Virus record (IMG/VR): IMGVR_UViG_3300042090_001278
Coordinates: 1 to 64,000 of that record
Length of the DNA stretch: 64,000 nucleotides
Direction: 5' to 3' (one strand)
From: a virus
The notes below the pieces were generated by a model. The model searched no databases. It was not told the DNA's origin and saw only the letters and a program-made list of their open reading frames with translations. How positions within the stretch are numbered: position 1 is the first letter of the stretch; each line of letters begins with the position of its first letter. A program made the position numbers and the translations under genes. Below, piece after piece: positions 8,831 to 17,056 of the stretch.

Positions 8831-8959
8831 TTGTCCGCGCGCCACTTGCGGTTCTATCCGTTGCCGCTGGAGCTCGGAAACGCGGCGGCCATGAAGCAAT
8901 ATCAGACCGCTTGCGCCAAGGACGAGCCAAAAGAGGAAGGCAATTATATACTTGACTAA
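8831..8959 (+). CDS. possible small protein, TTG start
   Basis: 42 codons starting TTG with a weak AAGG just upstream: SARHLRFYPLPLELGNAAAM, then KQYQTACAKDEPKEEGNYILD and stop. The amino acid mix looks protein-like and the stop falls inside the AT-rich palindrome at 8942. No family recognised; it may be a small phage protein. Confidence 0.4.
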   Translation: MSARHLRFYPLPLELGNAAAMKQYQTACAKDEPKEEGNYILD

Positions 8960-8979
8960 GCTTAGCCAAGTATATAATT
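8942..8979. repeat. 38-bp near-perfect AT-rich palindrome
   Basis: Arms AATTATATACTTG and CAAGTATATAATT flank a centre CTAAG/CTTAG; only one mismatched pair in 19. It stands out in GC-rich DNA and contains no T-run, so it looks more like an operator, a binding site or the remnant of a mobile element than a terminator. Confidence 0.8.
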
Positions 8980-9016
8980 ACCAAGAGGAAATTGTGTATC
9001 TCGGCCGCGAGGACGT

Positions 9017-9481
9017 TTGACAGTGGTTTTCGACAGCGACGCGCAGGCGCTGGCGTGCTGCCGTTGGTGGCAGCGCGTCTTGCGGCTTCAGGACTGGGAT
9101 GTCAGCGTGCGCATCGTGAGCAGCGCCGCGATGAAGACTCTTGACCGTGTCGGGCAGATCACGGAGTTCGCGGCTAAGAAGCTGGCGTGTATCGACCTGC
9201 TGAACGCGGCCGACTACGCATCGGGCGCTGACTTCTGCTCTCCGGAGCAGGACCACGAAAAAACGCTCGTGCATGAGCTTCTGCATCTGCACACGCTTGA
9301 CTGGCCGGGTAAGGATGATACCGGCGGCGCCACGAACGCCGAAGAGGTTTGTGTCGACACGCTCGCGAGGGCGCTGGTCGAGATGAAAAGGAAAAACGAT
9401 GGCCTACAACGAGAAAACCAAGCAGATGAAGCCGAGTCCGACAGCGCCGGCGGGCGCGAAAACGGCCGGTCCGAACGGTAG
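9017..9481 (+). CDS. putative zinc metallopeptidase
   Basis: 154 residues from a TTG (GAGGA upstream); a GTG at 9023 is the alternative start. Carries the zincin signature HELLH in LVHELLHLHT (nt 9271-9300) and a downstream acidic helix NAEEVCVDTLARALVEM. This layout is common in small phage-encoded zincins of unknown substrate. Its end overlaps the next gene by 83 bases. Confidence 0.7.
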   Translation: MTVVFDSDAQALACCRWWQRVLRLQDWDVSVRIVSSAAMKTLDRVGQITEFAAKKLACIDLLNAADYASGADFCSPEQDHEKTLVHELLHLHTLDWPGKDDTGGATNAEEVCVDTLARALVEMKRKNDGLQRENQADEAESDSAGGRENGRSER

Positions 9482-9623
9482 CTTTAGGATCGACGACAAG
9501 GAGCATGCGCGGCTTGCGATCTCCGGCGCGACGCGAAGCGAGCGCGCGGGGCATATCACGCCGGCGGTCGAGGCGACGGTCAAGGAAAAGGCTCGCGGCG
9601 TGCTTCACAAGGGCAAGAAGTAG
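9399..9623 (+). CDS. small conserved-type phage protein
   Basis: 74 residues, start ATG with AAGGA 9 bases upstream. The N-terminus is Lys/Pro/Ala-rich and disordered; the second half (RLAISGATRSERAGHITPAV and a basic end HKGKK) is compact and basic. No function recognised. It overlaps the metallopeptidase gene, so the pair is probably co-translated. Confidence 0.65.
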   Translation: MAYNEKTKQMKPSPTAPAGAKTAGPNGSFRIDDKEHARLAISGATRSERAGHITPAVEATVKEKARGVLHKGKK

Positions 9624-9627
9624 CGGT

Positions 9628-10149
9628 CTATCCCCACCGGCCTGAGCCCGAGATAACGTCCGGAGACGGCTTGTCGGTGATGTGGATTCCGGGCCAGTCC
9701 TTTGAGACTGGCGTCCGGTAGTCGGCGTCGCCGAAGCAAAGTGCGATTTCGGACATGTGGCGCAGAGTGCGCTCGAAGAAACCGGCGGCGTTGCCTTTGT
9801 CGTCTACGCCGTTTGGCCACATTTCGGCGTGAATGTCGATCATGCTGAAGCCGTCGCGCCTGGCGGTGCAAGCCGGGCATGAGGAATTAAAAGGCGGTTC
9901 TCTTCTCCGAACCGCGTCGAGCATGTTCGGACCCCATTCTACAAAGGTCACCTTGACAGCGGTGCTGGTTTCGACATAATCGGACAGCGAGGACACGGGT
10001 GATGGCGGCGGACTGACGGGTTCCGGTACCGCGCGGGCGAGCGCCCGACCTAGCACCCTGTGGACTTTGTCGCGGATTTCGCGCGTCCGGGATAGGCTGA
10101 ACGGTTGTGGACTGAAGCGGTCGTCGGACCTATTTTGCCTGAGTGCCAT
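9628..10149 (-). CDS. hypothetical protein, leftward
   Basis: About 173 residues on the minus strand in a stretch with no rightward gene. Start ATG 10149 chosen (AGGAG lies almost on top of it); a GTG at 10164 in frame is the alternative. The C-terminal 110 residues are well-mixed and protein-like, with a CPAC pair (SCPACTARRDGFSMIDIHAE) and EMWPNGVDDKGN. No family recognised. It is one of few leftward genes inside the virion block and may be a moron-type cargo gene. Confidence 0.6.
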   Translation of the reverse strand: MALRQNRSDDRFSPQPFSLSRTREIRDKVHRVLGRALARAVPEPVSPPPSPVSSLSDYVETSTAVKVTFVEWGPNMLDAVRRREPPFNSSCPACTARRDGFSMIDIHAEMWPNGVDDKGNAAGFFERTLRHMSEIALCFGDADYRTPVSKDWPGIHITDKPSPDVISGSGRWG

Positions 10150-10441
10150 TCTCCTATTATGCACGGATTCGGCGCAGGCCCGTTAGTAGACAAAATCCAG
10201 GCGACCCCAAAACACAAGATGTAGTGGCCAAGGATTCTCGCGTGGCGAGATTCGATGACCGTTTATGTGGCAAACGTCTCCTTTTCAGCCGCGAACGCGG
10301 TGCGATTCGATACCGGTTTTGCCCTCTGTTCGCCCATGCAACAGAACGAAAGTTATCGGTAGCAAACACTCACTGACACAGCGTCATTACAAAGTTATTC
10401 CACTCGACGACAAATTGTAATTGTCGTCGGCTCCCCTCACC
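10150..10441. other. divergent intergenic region before the portal gene
   Basis: 292 bases between the leftward gene and the portal gene, AT-richer than its surroundings, so it probably holds promoters for both. The clear element is the inverted repeat at 10405-10429. I see no convincing -35/-10 pair. Confidence 0.5.
10405..10429. promoter_or_regulatory. inverted repeat before portal gene
   Basis: Perfect 9-bp arms CGACGACAA and TTGTCGTCG separated by ATTGTAA, 12 bases before the portal ATG. Could be an operator or an RNA hairpin at the translation start. Confidence 0.6.
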
Positions 10442-12763
10442 ATGCCCGACATCATTGACAAAATCTCTGACGGCTTCAAAGCGGCCGTGCGCGCCATCAC
10501 GACTCCGGCTGTCCCGCTCTCCGACCCGGAGAATATCGACAGCCAGGTCGACCGATCGGACCTGAAGAAACCGGACTCTCAGCCGGCGGCCGGCGAGGCG
10601 CGCAAGCTGGTTGAGCTTGGCGAGGAGCGGTACGAGGAGTCGCGGCTTGGCCGGTGGCGCAGGAACGCCGACATCTTCACCGGGATTGCGCTGTTTCAGG
10701 GCAAGGCGTGGCTCGACTATGACGACGCGAGCGGCAGCAATATGCCGGTCAAGGGCGCGAACACGAACCCGGACTTCGATGAGAAGTTTGTCAGGAAGTC
10801 CGAGAATATCGTTCGCGTGATGGTCGAGCGGGCCGTGGCCAGGATCACGGCCGCCTATCCGGACGCATGGGCGGCGCCGCTGACGGACAGCGACAAGGAC
10901 AAGGCGGCGGCTCAGATCGCGCGGTCTGTCACGGCGCACTGTACGCGGCATACACACCGGCAAAGGCTGCTGCGTGACGCGATCCTCGCGATGCTGATCT
11001 CGACGACGGTCTTTATCGAGGTTGGCTGGGATCCGAAGGCGATGGCGGACACCGGAGTCCCGCAGCCGGACGGGTCGATCGAGTACCACGAGGCGCGGAT
11101 CGGCGATGTGGTCAACAACCTGATGCTCGCGATCGACGCCTATCCGGACCCGAACGCGGTGCTGACCGGAAACGGGATCCACGACGGGGCGTACTTTATC
11201 AAGCGCTGCATTCGGTCGGTGGACTTTGTCAAGCAAAAGTGGGGCAAGACGGTCAAGGCGACAACGACGAGCGGTACGTACGGCTCGCTCGAGCAGCGGC
11301 TCGAATGGCTGGCCGATGACCACGGCCGCGCGAACACGCGCAACAAGAACTGCACGGAAGTGACCGAGGTCTGGGAGAAGCCGCAAGACGACCTGTACCC
11401 GGAGGGCCGGTTCTGGGCCTACAGCGGCGACAAAACGCTGCTCTGGGCCGGGCCGTGGCCTTACGAGAAGAAGGACCGCTACCCGTTTGTCGCGATGCAG
11501 TATCAGACTAACCAAGCATCGATTTGGGGTCTGAACATGACGCGCGACCTGCGCGACGTGCAGATCAGCATCAACAAGCTGGCGACGTATCTCGCCGGCA
11601 GGCTCGAATGGGACCGACCGGTTCTGTTCAACCCGGACAATTCGCAGATCGCGCCGGATGATTTGATCAGCCCGCAGTACGCGCAGATAATCGGCTACAA
11701 GGGTGAGCAGGTGGGCGGGGCAAAGCCGACCTGGGTCTACCCGCCGCCGCCAGGCGACTTCTACTTCGCGCTGCGCAAGCAGCTCATGGACACGGCGGAG
11801 TTTATCGCCGGCGTGCACGATTTCAACTCGGATGCCGCGACGCCGCCGTCGAGCGGCTTCGAGTTCGAGCTGCGCCAGGAAGAGGACAAGAGCCGCCTGC
11901 GGCCGGTGATCGACCATATCAGCGAGTGCGTGGTTGAGCTGTACGAGTGGGATATTGCGCTCTACCGGCAGTATGGATCGTCGTTCCCGCGGCTGATGGG
12001 GATCGACGACAAGGCCGTGCCGACCAAATCGCTCGCGGGTCAGGGCGCCGCGGCATCGGCGATGGTCGATTTGCAAGCTCTGAAAGACGGACACTGCCGC
12101 GTTGTGCTTCAGCCGGGCAGCGGCGAGGCGAAACTGCCGGCCGCGCAGCAAGAGGAGCTGAACAAGTTTGTCGGTCTGATGGCGAAGGGGATTCCATCGC
12201 CGGTCCTTGAGTTCTACCTCGACGGCTGCACGTGGATACGCTCCGATGCCAATGTCGACCGGCTGATTGCGAACTACAAGTTGTATGAAGCCGCTCAGGC
12301 CCAGCAGCAGATGGCCATGCAGTCCATGAAGGGCGACCAGGCCCAGCAGCAGCTTCAAGCCAAGAACCAGGCCGCGCAGTCTCAGGCGAACATCCAGGTG
12401 CAGGCCGAGCAGGCCAAGGCCGCGATCGACGTTCACGCGCAGTCCCTCGAGCAGACCTGGCGGATGCAGGCGGACCAGGCGACCGAGAACGACCGGTTCG
12501 CGCACTCAATGGCGCTGCTACAGGCCAAGCAGAATACAGTCGTGCCGACCGTCTCGATCGCGGTGAAGGCCGACCCGACAGCGACCGCGAGCGCCGAGGA
12601 GAAGGCCGGACTCGAATCCTCCGACCCGGCGACGGTCAAGGCGATGCTGATGCCGCCGAAGCCGACGCTAGGGGCGTCGAGCGGTGCGTCGGACGGTGGG
12701 TCGAGCGGGTCGAGTAAGCCGGGACTGAAACCTGCGGCGAAGAGGAAACCTGATGCGAAGTAA
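10442..12763 (+). CDS. portal protein, P22 type
   Basis: 773 residues. Forms the dodecameric channel at one capsid vertex through which DNA enters and leaves. Sequence pattern matches P22-like portals: an N-terminal helical start (RYEESRLGRWRRNADIFTGI), conserved segments FVRKSENIVRVMVERAVARI, ISTTVFIEVGWDP and SIWGLNMTRDLRDVQISINK, then a C-terminal Gln/Ala-rich coiled coil (the barrel region) and a Ser/Gly tail. ATG 10442 chosen over a TTG at 10421, which lies in the inverted repeat. Length is close to P22 gp1 (about 725). The last bases overlap the next gene. Confidence 0.85.
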   Translation: MPDIIDKISDGFKAAVRAITTPAVPLSDPENIDSQVDRSDLKKPDSQPAAGEARKLVELGEERYEESRLGRWRRNADIFTGIALFQGKAWLDYDDASGSNMPVKGANTNPDFDEKFVRKSENIVRVMVERAVARITAAYPDAWAAPLTDSDKDKAAAQIARSVTAHCTRHTHRQRLLRDAILAMLISTTVFIEVGWDPKAMADTGVPQPDGSIEYHEARIGDVVNNLMLAIDAYPDPNAVLTGNGIHDGAYFIKRCIRSVDFVKQKWGKTVKATTTSGTYGSLEQRLEWLADDHGRANTRNKNCTEVTEVWEKPQDDLYPEGRFWAYSGDKTLLWAGPWPYEKKDRYPFVAMQYQTNQASIWGLNMTRDLRDVQISINKLATYLAGRLEWDRPVLFNPDNSQIAPDDLISPQYAQIIGYKGEQVGGAKPTWVYPPPPGDFYFALRKQLMDTAEFIAGVHDFNSDAATPPSSGFEFELRQEEDKSRLRPVIDHISECVVELYEWDIALYRQYGSSFPRLMGIDDKAVPTKSLAGQGAAASAMVDLQALKDGHCRVVLQPGSGEAKLPAAQQEELNKFVGLMAKGIPSPVLEFYLDGCTWIRSDANVDRLIANYKLYEAAQAQQQMAMQSMKGDQAQQQLQAKNQAAQSQANIQVQAEQAKAAIDVHAQSLEQTWRMQADQATENDRFAHSMALLQAKQNTVVPTVSIAVKADPTATASAEEKAGLESSDPATVKAMLMPPKPTLGASSGASDGGSSGSSKPGLKPAAKRKPDAK

Positions 12764-13190
12764 CACTGACGCCATGCCGGACCTTTCGGCCCTCCAGCCA
12801 ACTCGTCCGCCGAAGATGCACGCGATACGCGCGCCTCACCCGATGTCGCTTGAGGCGCGGCCGGAGCGGATCGCGCATCCGTCCGAGAAGGGCCGCGACA
12901 TGCTGGGTCGCCTGATGCCGGGCATGCGGCTGCCGGGGTCGGCGCCGCTGTTTCGGGCCGGAGGGCAAGGGCAGGGATTCAGGAATGGGACGAATAGCGA
13001 AGCCGGCGCGTCGAGCGCTACGCATCCGCTTAGGACGAATGGGACCAATACGACAATGCCGCGGACAGGACAATCGCGCGTCATGCCGCCGATCGCGGCA
13101 AGGTCGGCCAGGGTGGTCCCGCCGGCGGCGCCGACGATGGCTGCTCCGATGCCGCTGATGCCGGCGGGTCCGAGGAATCAGCCGTTTTGA
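12753..13190 (+). CDS. hypothetical protein, Pro/Met-rich, with nested repeats
   Basis: 145 residues starting 11 bases before the portal stop. Pro, Met, Arg and Ala-rich and probably disordered. About a fifth of it (nt 12977-13071) is repeat DNA: a family A copy split by a family B copy, encoding NGTNSEAGASSATHPLRTNG. The C-terminus is PMPLMPAGPRNQPF. No family recognised; position between portal and scaffold suggests head assembly. Confidence 0.6.
   Translation: MRSNTDAMPDLSALQPTRPPKMHAIRAPHPMSLEARPERIAHPSEKGRDMLGRLMPGMRLPGSAPLFRAGGQGQGFRNGTNSEAGASSATHPLRTNGTNTTMPRTGQSRVMPPIAARSARVVPPAAPTMAAPMPLMPAGPRNQPF
12977..13071 (+). repeat. family A repeat interrupted by family B
   Basis: Family A head ATTCAGGAATGGG and tail ACAATGCCGCGGACAGG are separated by a family B unit (12998-13031), with AG on both sides of the insert as in a 2-base target duplication. 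Open in frame throughout. Confidence 0.8.
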
Positions 13191-13197
13191 GACCCAT

Positions 13198-13252
13198 TGT
13201 CTGAACTGTGATTACGCTGATTGATTGATGGACTGTGATTTTTCGGAGACGG
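13198..13252 (+). repeat. family D intergenic repeat, copy 1
   Basis: Begins TTGTCTGAAC eight bases after a stop codon, continues TGATTACGCTGATT, and ends in TTTTTCGGAG. The most diverged of the full copies. Confidence 0.8.
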
Positions 13253-13311
13253 CCTAGGGCATTTGCCCCTGGCTCTGAGTTGCGGACTGACGATTTGGGA
13301 GATTTTAGACC

Positions 13312-14484
13312 ATGCCGACGATAGAACGACCCGATTTCAAGCTGGGTGTCGACACCCCGACCATGGACCAAGTGCCGCCCGAAGTTCGCGCACGCTTTGA
13401 AGGCAAGGAGTATGCGGCGCCGTTGGCCGTGCCGCACCCGACAGCGGTTCTGGCGCCGGCAGCTACCGCCGCGTCCGGCGAGGTAGCTCCACCGATCGAC
13501 GAGACCCCCGTGGTCGACCCGGAGATTGAGGCGCTCGCGCAGGCAGCCAAGTCTCAGGATCAGGAGCGGAATGGGACGGATACGACGGTTGCCAGGACAG
13601 AGCCGTCGACTGGCGCCAAGCCGGCCGATGTCGCGCCGGGGGCACAGCCGGCAGAGGGCGAGAAGCCCGCCGAAGCCGCGCTCACGGCGACCGACGAGAG
13701 ACTGAACCTGGCGCTGCGCGCGGCGGCGGATGCGATCGGTGTCACCGAGACCGATCCGGCCAAGCTCCCGGAGGCGATTATCGCGCGTCGGGCCGAGCTT
13801 GCTACTCAGCAGGTAGCGCTGGAAAAGCAGATTCAGGATCAGGCGGACACGGCCGCGCTTCAGCGGATCACGACGAATGCCGATCAGCACCTGCGCGAGC
13901 TGCTCGACCCGGTGGTGCGAGCAGACCTCGCCAAGGAGTTCGGTATCGAGGCATGGCCGGACAACTGGTGGGAAGCGGATGCCTGGAACGACCCTACGGC
14001 CGCGGACATGCTGGTGCGGCGCTACAACCAGATTGAGGGCGGCTACAAGATGCTGCCTCAGTACGAGAATGCGTACAATTCGTCGATCGCCCAGGGCCGC
14101 GCTCAGTACGAGGCCGACAGCGCGAAGGTTGGGGCTCTCGATACCAAGTACCCGCTGGCATCGAAGGACGTTGTCAACCACCTGCGGCGTCTCGGGATGT
14201 CCGCCGAGGGTCTCGACACGATCGCGCAGATCACGCATGCGAGCGCGCTGCGGGCGAGCGGATCGAGCGCTTCCGAGGTCGAAAGTCTACGGTCGCAGGT
14301 CGCCGGCCACGAGGCGGCGCTGCAGAAGGCGCGTGCTGAAGGCAAAACCGAGGGCTTGAAGGGTTCGATCGATATCGCGAACGGGAAGGCGATCCCGGCG
14401 ACGACGGGCCTCGGGGCATCGTCCGAGACGGCTCCGGGCAACCTCGACCGAGTCAACTGGTCGATGAAGCTGTTCGGGCATTAA
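13312..14484 (+). CDS. scaffolding protein candidate
   Basis: 390 residues, acidic, Ala/Glu/Gln-rich and largely helical, lying between portal and major capsid gene as scaffolds do. Scaffolds line the procapsid and are lost before DNA enters. The N-terminal quarter carries a reverse family C unit (PLAVPHPTAVLAPA) and a family A insert (RNGTDTTVART). The middle part (DNWWEADAWNDPTAADMLVR) is compact. The C-terminal region is Lys/Arg-rich helical, as in the coat-binding end of scaffolds, followed by NLDRVNWSMKLFGH. Assignment rests on order and composition. Confidence 0.65.
   Translation: MPTIERPDFKLGVDTPTMDQVPPEVRARFEGKEYAAPLAVPHPTAVLAPAATAASGEVAPPIDETPVVDPEIEALAQAAKSQDQERNGTDTTVARTEPSTGAKPADVAPGAQPAEGEKPAEAALTATDERLNLALRAAADAIGVTETDPAKLPEAIIARRAELATQQVALEKQIQDQADTAALQRITTNADQHLRELLDPVVRADLAKEFGIEAWPDNWWEADAWNDPTAADMLVRRYNQIEGGYKMLPQYENAYNSSIAQGRAQYEADSAKVGALDTKYPLASKDVVNHLRRLGMSAEGLDTIAQITHASALRASGSSASEVESLRSQVAGHEAALQKARAEGKTEGLKGSIDIANGKAIPATTGLGASSETAPGNLDRVNWSMKLFGH
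13425..13460 (-). repeat. family C unit
   Basis: One 36-bp unit in the reverse orientation, encoding LAVPHPTAVLAP inside the scaffold candidate. Confidence 0.8.
13567..13600 (+). repeat. family A repeat, in frame
   Basis: Short copy inside the scaffold candidate encoding NGTDTTVART. Confidence 0.75.
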
Positions 14485-14529
14485 GATTCAGGAGTGGGTC
14501 CAATAAGACGGGTGGGACCGATGGGGCAG
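14485..14529 (+). repeat. family A repeat
   Basis: Copy starting right after the scaffold stop codon (GATTCAGGAGTGGG head, ending GATGGGGCAG). Confidence 0.8.
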
Positions 14530-14718
14530 AGCGCCGACCCGGCCCTCTCCCACACTTTTCTCGCTTGACGCACAATTCCAAGCAGCCTAGCAAGTCCGGC
14601 GCGCCACCGTGCGCGTCCGGCACACTCGAACGCCGCCCAGGTGTGAACCACCATCGGCCGGCGTTCCCCCGCTTGATGCCAAATTCCAAGCGCCGCAGAA
14701 CAAGAAAGGTCTACCGAT
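14530..14718. other. gap before capsid gene with a short direct repeat
   Basis: Holds two copies of CGCTTGAYGCMMAATTCCAAGC-like sequence (near 14561 and 14673); in each, GCTTG and CAAGC can pair. An AACAAGAAAGG sequence about 10 bases before the capsid ATG is a plausible ribosome site. Confidence 0.55.
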
Positions 14719-15804
14719 ATGGCAGCGCCAACCGGTCCCTTCCTGTTTGAGGCGTATCTCCAACAGGTTAAGGACGCAGTTCCAAAAGCGATCTGGTGGT
14801 CGCTCATCGATGCGAACAGCATCTTCACGCATCTTCCGATGGTGACCGAGGGCACGTTGCTCAAGGTCGGCAAGCGCGTGATCGACAATCTTCCGAGCGT
14901 GCAGTACGTCTCGATCGGCCAGGAGCCGACAAACGAGGACTGGCAGCCTCTGGTGGACTTCCAGGAAGGCGTCGCACTGACGCGAAAGAACTTCCAGCTC
15001 GACCGCCTGTTCCTGACCGACAAGCGCTATCTCGGCAAGCCGACGGAGCTCCTGGTCAAGGCGTACATGAAGGCGCTCGCGTTCTCGACCGACAACTACT
15101 TCTACAACAACAACACCGTGAGCGGCCCGATCGGGGACGCGAACGGGTTTGTCGGTATCCGCTACCGGCTCCTCGACACGAGCGGGCCGCAGGGCTACTC
15201 GAAGTGGGGCTGTAACCCGGCCTGTATTTTCCCGTCGACGACCAACCTCTCGACGGCGGGACTGTCTGGCCCGGGCGCGATCAAGCTGACCGGCGATTGG
15301 GACAAGATGATCGACCACATGGACGGCGGCGAGGGTGACGGCATCCTTTGCACGATGTCGGCGCAGGCCTTGCGTCAGGTGGACAAGATCATCAAGACGG
15401 CGGGCACGGCGGGTGGTTTCACGATCACCAAGGACGGCTTCGACCGGACGATCCGCAAGTACCGCGGCATGGAAATCCAGCGCTGCGGCTACCAGGCTCC
15501 GCTTCCGGGCGGCCTCCAGATCGCTCCGATTATCTCGTCGAGCCAGGACCCGTACGGGTACCAGTCGGGCGACTTCCAGTACGCTCCGAACGGCAACTTC
15601 TACACGAGCATGTTCTACATGAAGCGTGGCGAGGACTACTTCACGGCGTGGCAAGCGGGCGATCCGTGGCAGATTGAGGAGCGCGTGCCCGGCACGCGGC
15701 AGACCTACCTCCTCCACGACCAGTCCTTCGGGATTTTCCAGCAGGACACCCGTGCTCTGGGAGTGACGTTCGGCGTGCAGTGCGACGGCACGACCGGCGA
15801 CTAG
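14719..15804 (+). CDS. major capsid protein
   Basis: 361 residues, no inserts of dispersed repeats, strongly structured composition with few low-complexity parts, placed after the scaffold candidate and followed by a strong terminator, as for the most abundant virion protein. It likely has the HK97 fold: an N-terminal helical arm (FLFEAYLQQVKDAVPKAIWW), an extended E-loop-like part (EGTLLKVGKRVIDNLPSVQY) and a long P-domain helix (KPTELLVKAYMKALAFSTDN). Assigned by position, length and pattern rather than a named family. AAGAAAGG lies upstream of the ATG. Confidence 0.8.
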   Translation: MAAPTGPFLFEAYLQQVKDAVPKAIWWSLIDANSIFTHLPMVTEGTLLKVGKRVIDNLPSVQYVSIGQEPTNEDWQPLVDFQEGVALTRKNFQLDRLFLTDKRYLGKPTELLVKAYMKALAFSTDNYFYNNNTVSGPIGDANGFVGIRYRLLDTSGPQGYSKWGCNPACIFPSTTNLSTAGLSGPGAIKLTGDWDKMIDHMDGGEGDGILCTMSAQALRQVDKIIKTAGTAGGFTITKDGFDRTIRKYRGMEIQRCGYQAPLPGGLQIAPIISSSQDPYGYQSGDFQYAPNGNFYTSMFYMKRGEDYFTAWQAGDPWQIEERVPGTRQTYLLHDQSFGIFQQDTRALGVTFGVQCDGTTGD

Positions 15805-15846
15805 ACGGCGTTCCGACAACGCGCTGAGTAAGACGGCTAGAGATGG

Positions 15847-15884
15847 GCGGCCTGGGGCGGATTTGCTCCGGGCCGCTTTTGTTT
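15847..15884 (+). terminator. rho-independent terminator after capsid gene
   Basis: Stem GCGGCC-TGGGGC pairing with GCTCCG-GGCCGC (two G-T pairs), loop GGATTT, followed by TTTTGTTT. Confidence 0.85.
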
Positions 15885-15911
15885 CGGTCGCGGAAAATAA
15901 GGTGAAATCAA

Positions 15912-16334
15912 GTGTTTGACACAACGGTAATCGCCAGCGCCACCTATATCGGGAGCGGCGTGGGCGCATGGCAGGACTCGGGCGACAGCCCGCCTGTCCT
16001 TGGCCTTTGGTGCCTCTTCAACGTGACGAATGTCCAGGGCATTCCGAACGTGCTTCTGGCTATCCAGTCGTCTCAGGACCAGGTGACGATCACGGACCTG
16101 GCCAAGAACGATGTCCAGGGCGGCCTGGTCAACGCGCCGGGGCAGTACCCGGTGCGCTTCTCGACCAGGAAGCGCTACTGGCGTCCGATCTGGACGTTCT
16201 ACGCGAACGATCCGGGCGGAACGAGCGGAAATAGCTCGAGCTCGTCCGCTCAGTCGGCGTTCTCCTCGAGCTCTTCGGGCGGCACGGCGGCGATCACCAT
16301 GTCGATCGGCGTCGCGCCGTCGATTAATGGCTGA
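15912..16334 (+). CDS. virion protein with poly-serine linker
   Basis: 140 residues from a GTG. The first 100 residues look like a compact beta domain (LGLWCLFNVTNVQGIPNVLL); then a poly-Ser linker with two runs of five serines (nt 16228-16285), then TAAITMSIGVAPSING. It sits between the capsid terminator and its own terminator, so it is a separate transcription unit or readthrough product. Possibly a head decoration protein. Confidence 0.65.
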   Translation: MFDTTVIASATYIGSGVGAWQDSGDSPPVLGLWCLFNVTNVQGIPNVLLAIQSSQDQVTITDLAKNDVQGGLVNAPGQYPVRFSTRKRYWRPIWTFYANDPGGTSGNSSSSSAQSAFSSSSSGGTAAITMSIGVAPSING

Positions 16335-16355
16335 TCTTTTCGGATAAAGCTAAAT

Positions 16356-16389
16356 GCGCGGGCCGTTTCTCCCGGCCCGCGCGATTTTC
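16356..16389 (+). terminator. rho-independent terminator
   Basis: Ten-pair stem GCGCGGGCCG/CGGCCCGCGC with loop TTTCTCC followed by GATTTTCC, 20 bases after the stop of the serine-rich gene. Confidence 0.85.
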
Positions 16390-16400
16390 CGGGGAACCCA

Positions 16401-16425
16401 TGGATTAGGATGATTTTTCGGAGGG
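16401..16425 (+). repeat. family D, 3' half only
   Basis: GGATTAGGATGATTTTTCGG followed by AGGG; supplies GGAGGG 9 bases before the methyltransferase ATG. The 5' half of family D is missing. Confidence 0.75.
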
Positions 16426-16435
16426 AACTGGGACG

Positions 16436-17056
16436 ATGACCTGGCAGCCGCGACTTACCTTGGCTCCCGATGCAACGATCGGCGAGTTTTTCGACATGGC
16501 GTCGGAGCCGGATATCTACGGCGACAGCGGCATCTGCCGTCATTTGCCGTATTTGAAGTCGCTGGTGGGGCTCGACGGGGACAAGATCGTCGAGCTTGGT
16601 TGTGGCGGGATGGATCAGTCGACGGTTGCGTGGCTTGCGGGGCTCAGTTCGGGGTACCAGTGTCGCGGGTCACTCACCTGTTACGACCTCTTGGAATACC
16701 CGGCGCTTCCCACCATTCGACAGTTTGCCAAGAGTTACAATATCGGCTTCGATTTCGTGCAGGGCTCCACGGCGACGTCGGAGCCGCGTAAGTCCGACAT
16801 CCTTTTTATCGACACTCTCCACGACGCGGACACGGTCCAGATTGAGCTGCGGCGTTTCGCGCCGCTGTGCTCTCGGCTGATCGTCTTTCACGATGTTGTG
16901 ACGTTCGGGCGGTCGGGCCAATTCGCCGGCGCGGATCGGCCGAACCAGGGGATCAACCTGGCGATTGCCGAGTTTCTATTCCTGAATCCGGAGTGGCGGG
17001 TCGAGAGATTTGTCGCGTTCGACAACGGGCTGCTGACGCTCAGAAAAGCGGATTAG
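16436..17056 (+). CDS. SAM-dependent methyltransferase
   Basis: 206 residues. Class I methyltransferase pattern: motif I VELGCGGMDQS (nt 16591-16623), the acidic DILFIDTLHDADTVQIELRR post-motif (nt 16798-16857), and RLIVFHDVV. The nearest type is the Methyltransf_24/CmcI-like group, often found with glycan synthesis genes. Two glycosyltransferase genes follow, so a glycan or modified virion protein is a likely substrate. Ribosome site comes from the family D fragment. Overlaps the convergent leftward gene by 4 bases. Confidence 0.75.
   Translation: MTWQPRLTLAPDATIGEFFDMASEPDIYGDSGICRHLPYLKSLVGLDGDKIVELGCGGMDQSTVAWLAGLSSGYQCRGSLTCYDLLEYPALPTIRQFAKSYNIGFDFVQGSTATSEPRKSDILFIDTLHDADTVQIELRRFAPLCSRLIVFHDVVTFGRSGQFAGADRPNQGINLAIAEFLFLNPEWRVERFVAFDNGLLTLRKAD

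Noticed and set aside
10370-12505. 711-codon open frame on the minus strand
   Set aside because: It is antisense to the portal gene. Long antisense frames are expected in GC-rich coding DNA; composition (Arg/Leu/His-rich) is not protein-like and there is no start context.
14530-14718. A gene between scaffold and capsid
   Set aside because: Frames here are short, without ribosome sites, and the stretch is mostly small repeats.
14587-15969. 460-codon minus-strand frame
   Set aside because: Antisense to the capsid gene and crossing its strong terminator; Arg/His-rich shadow composition.
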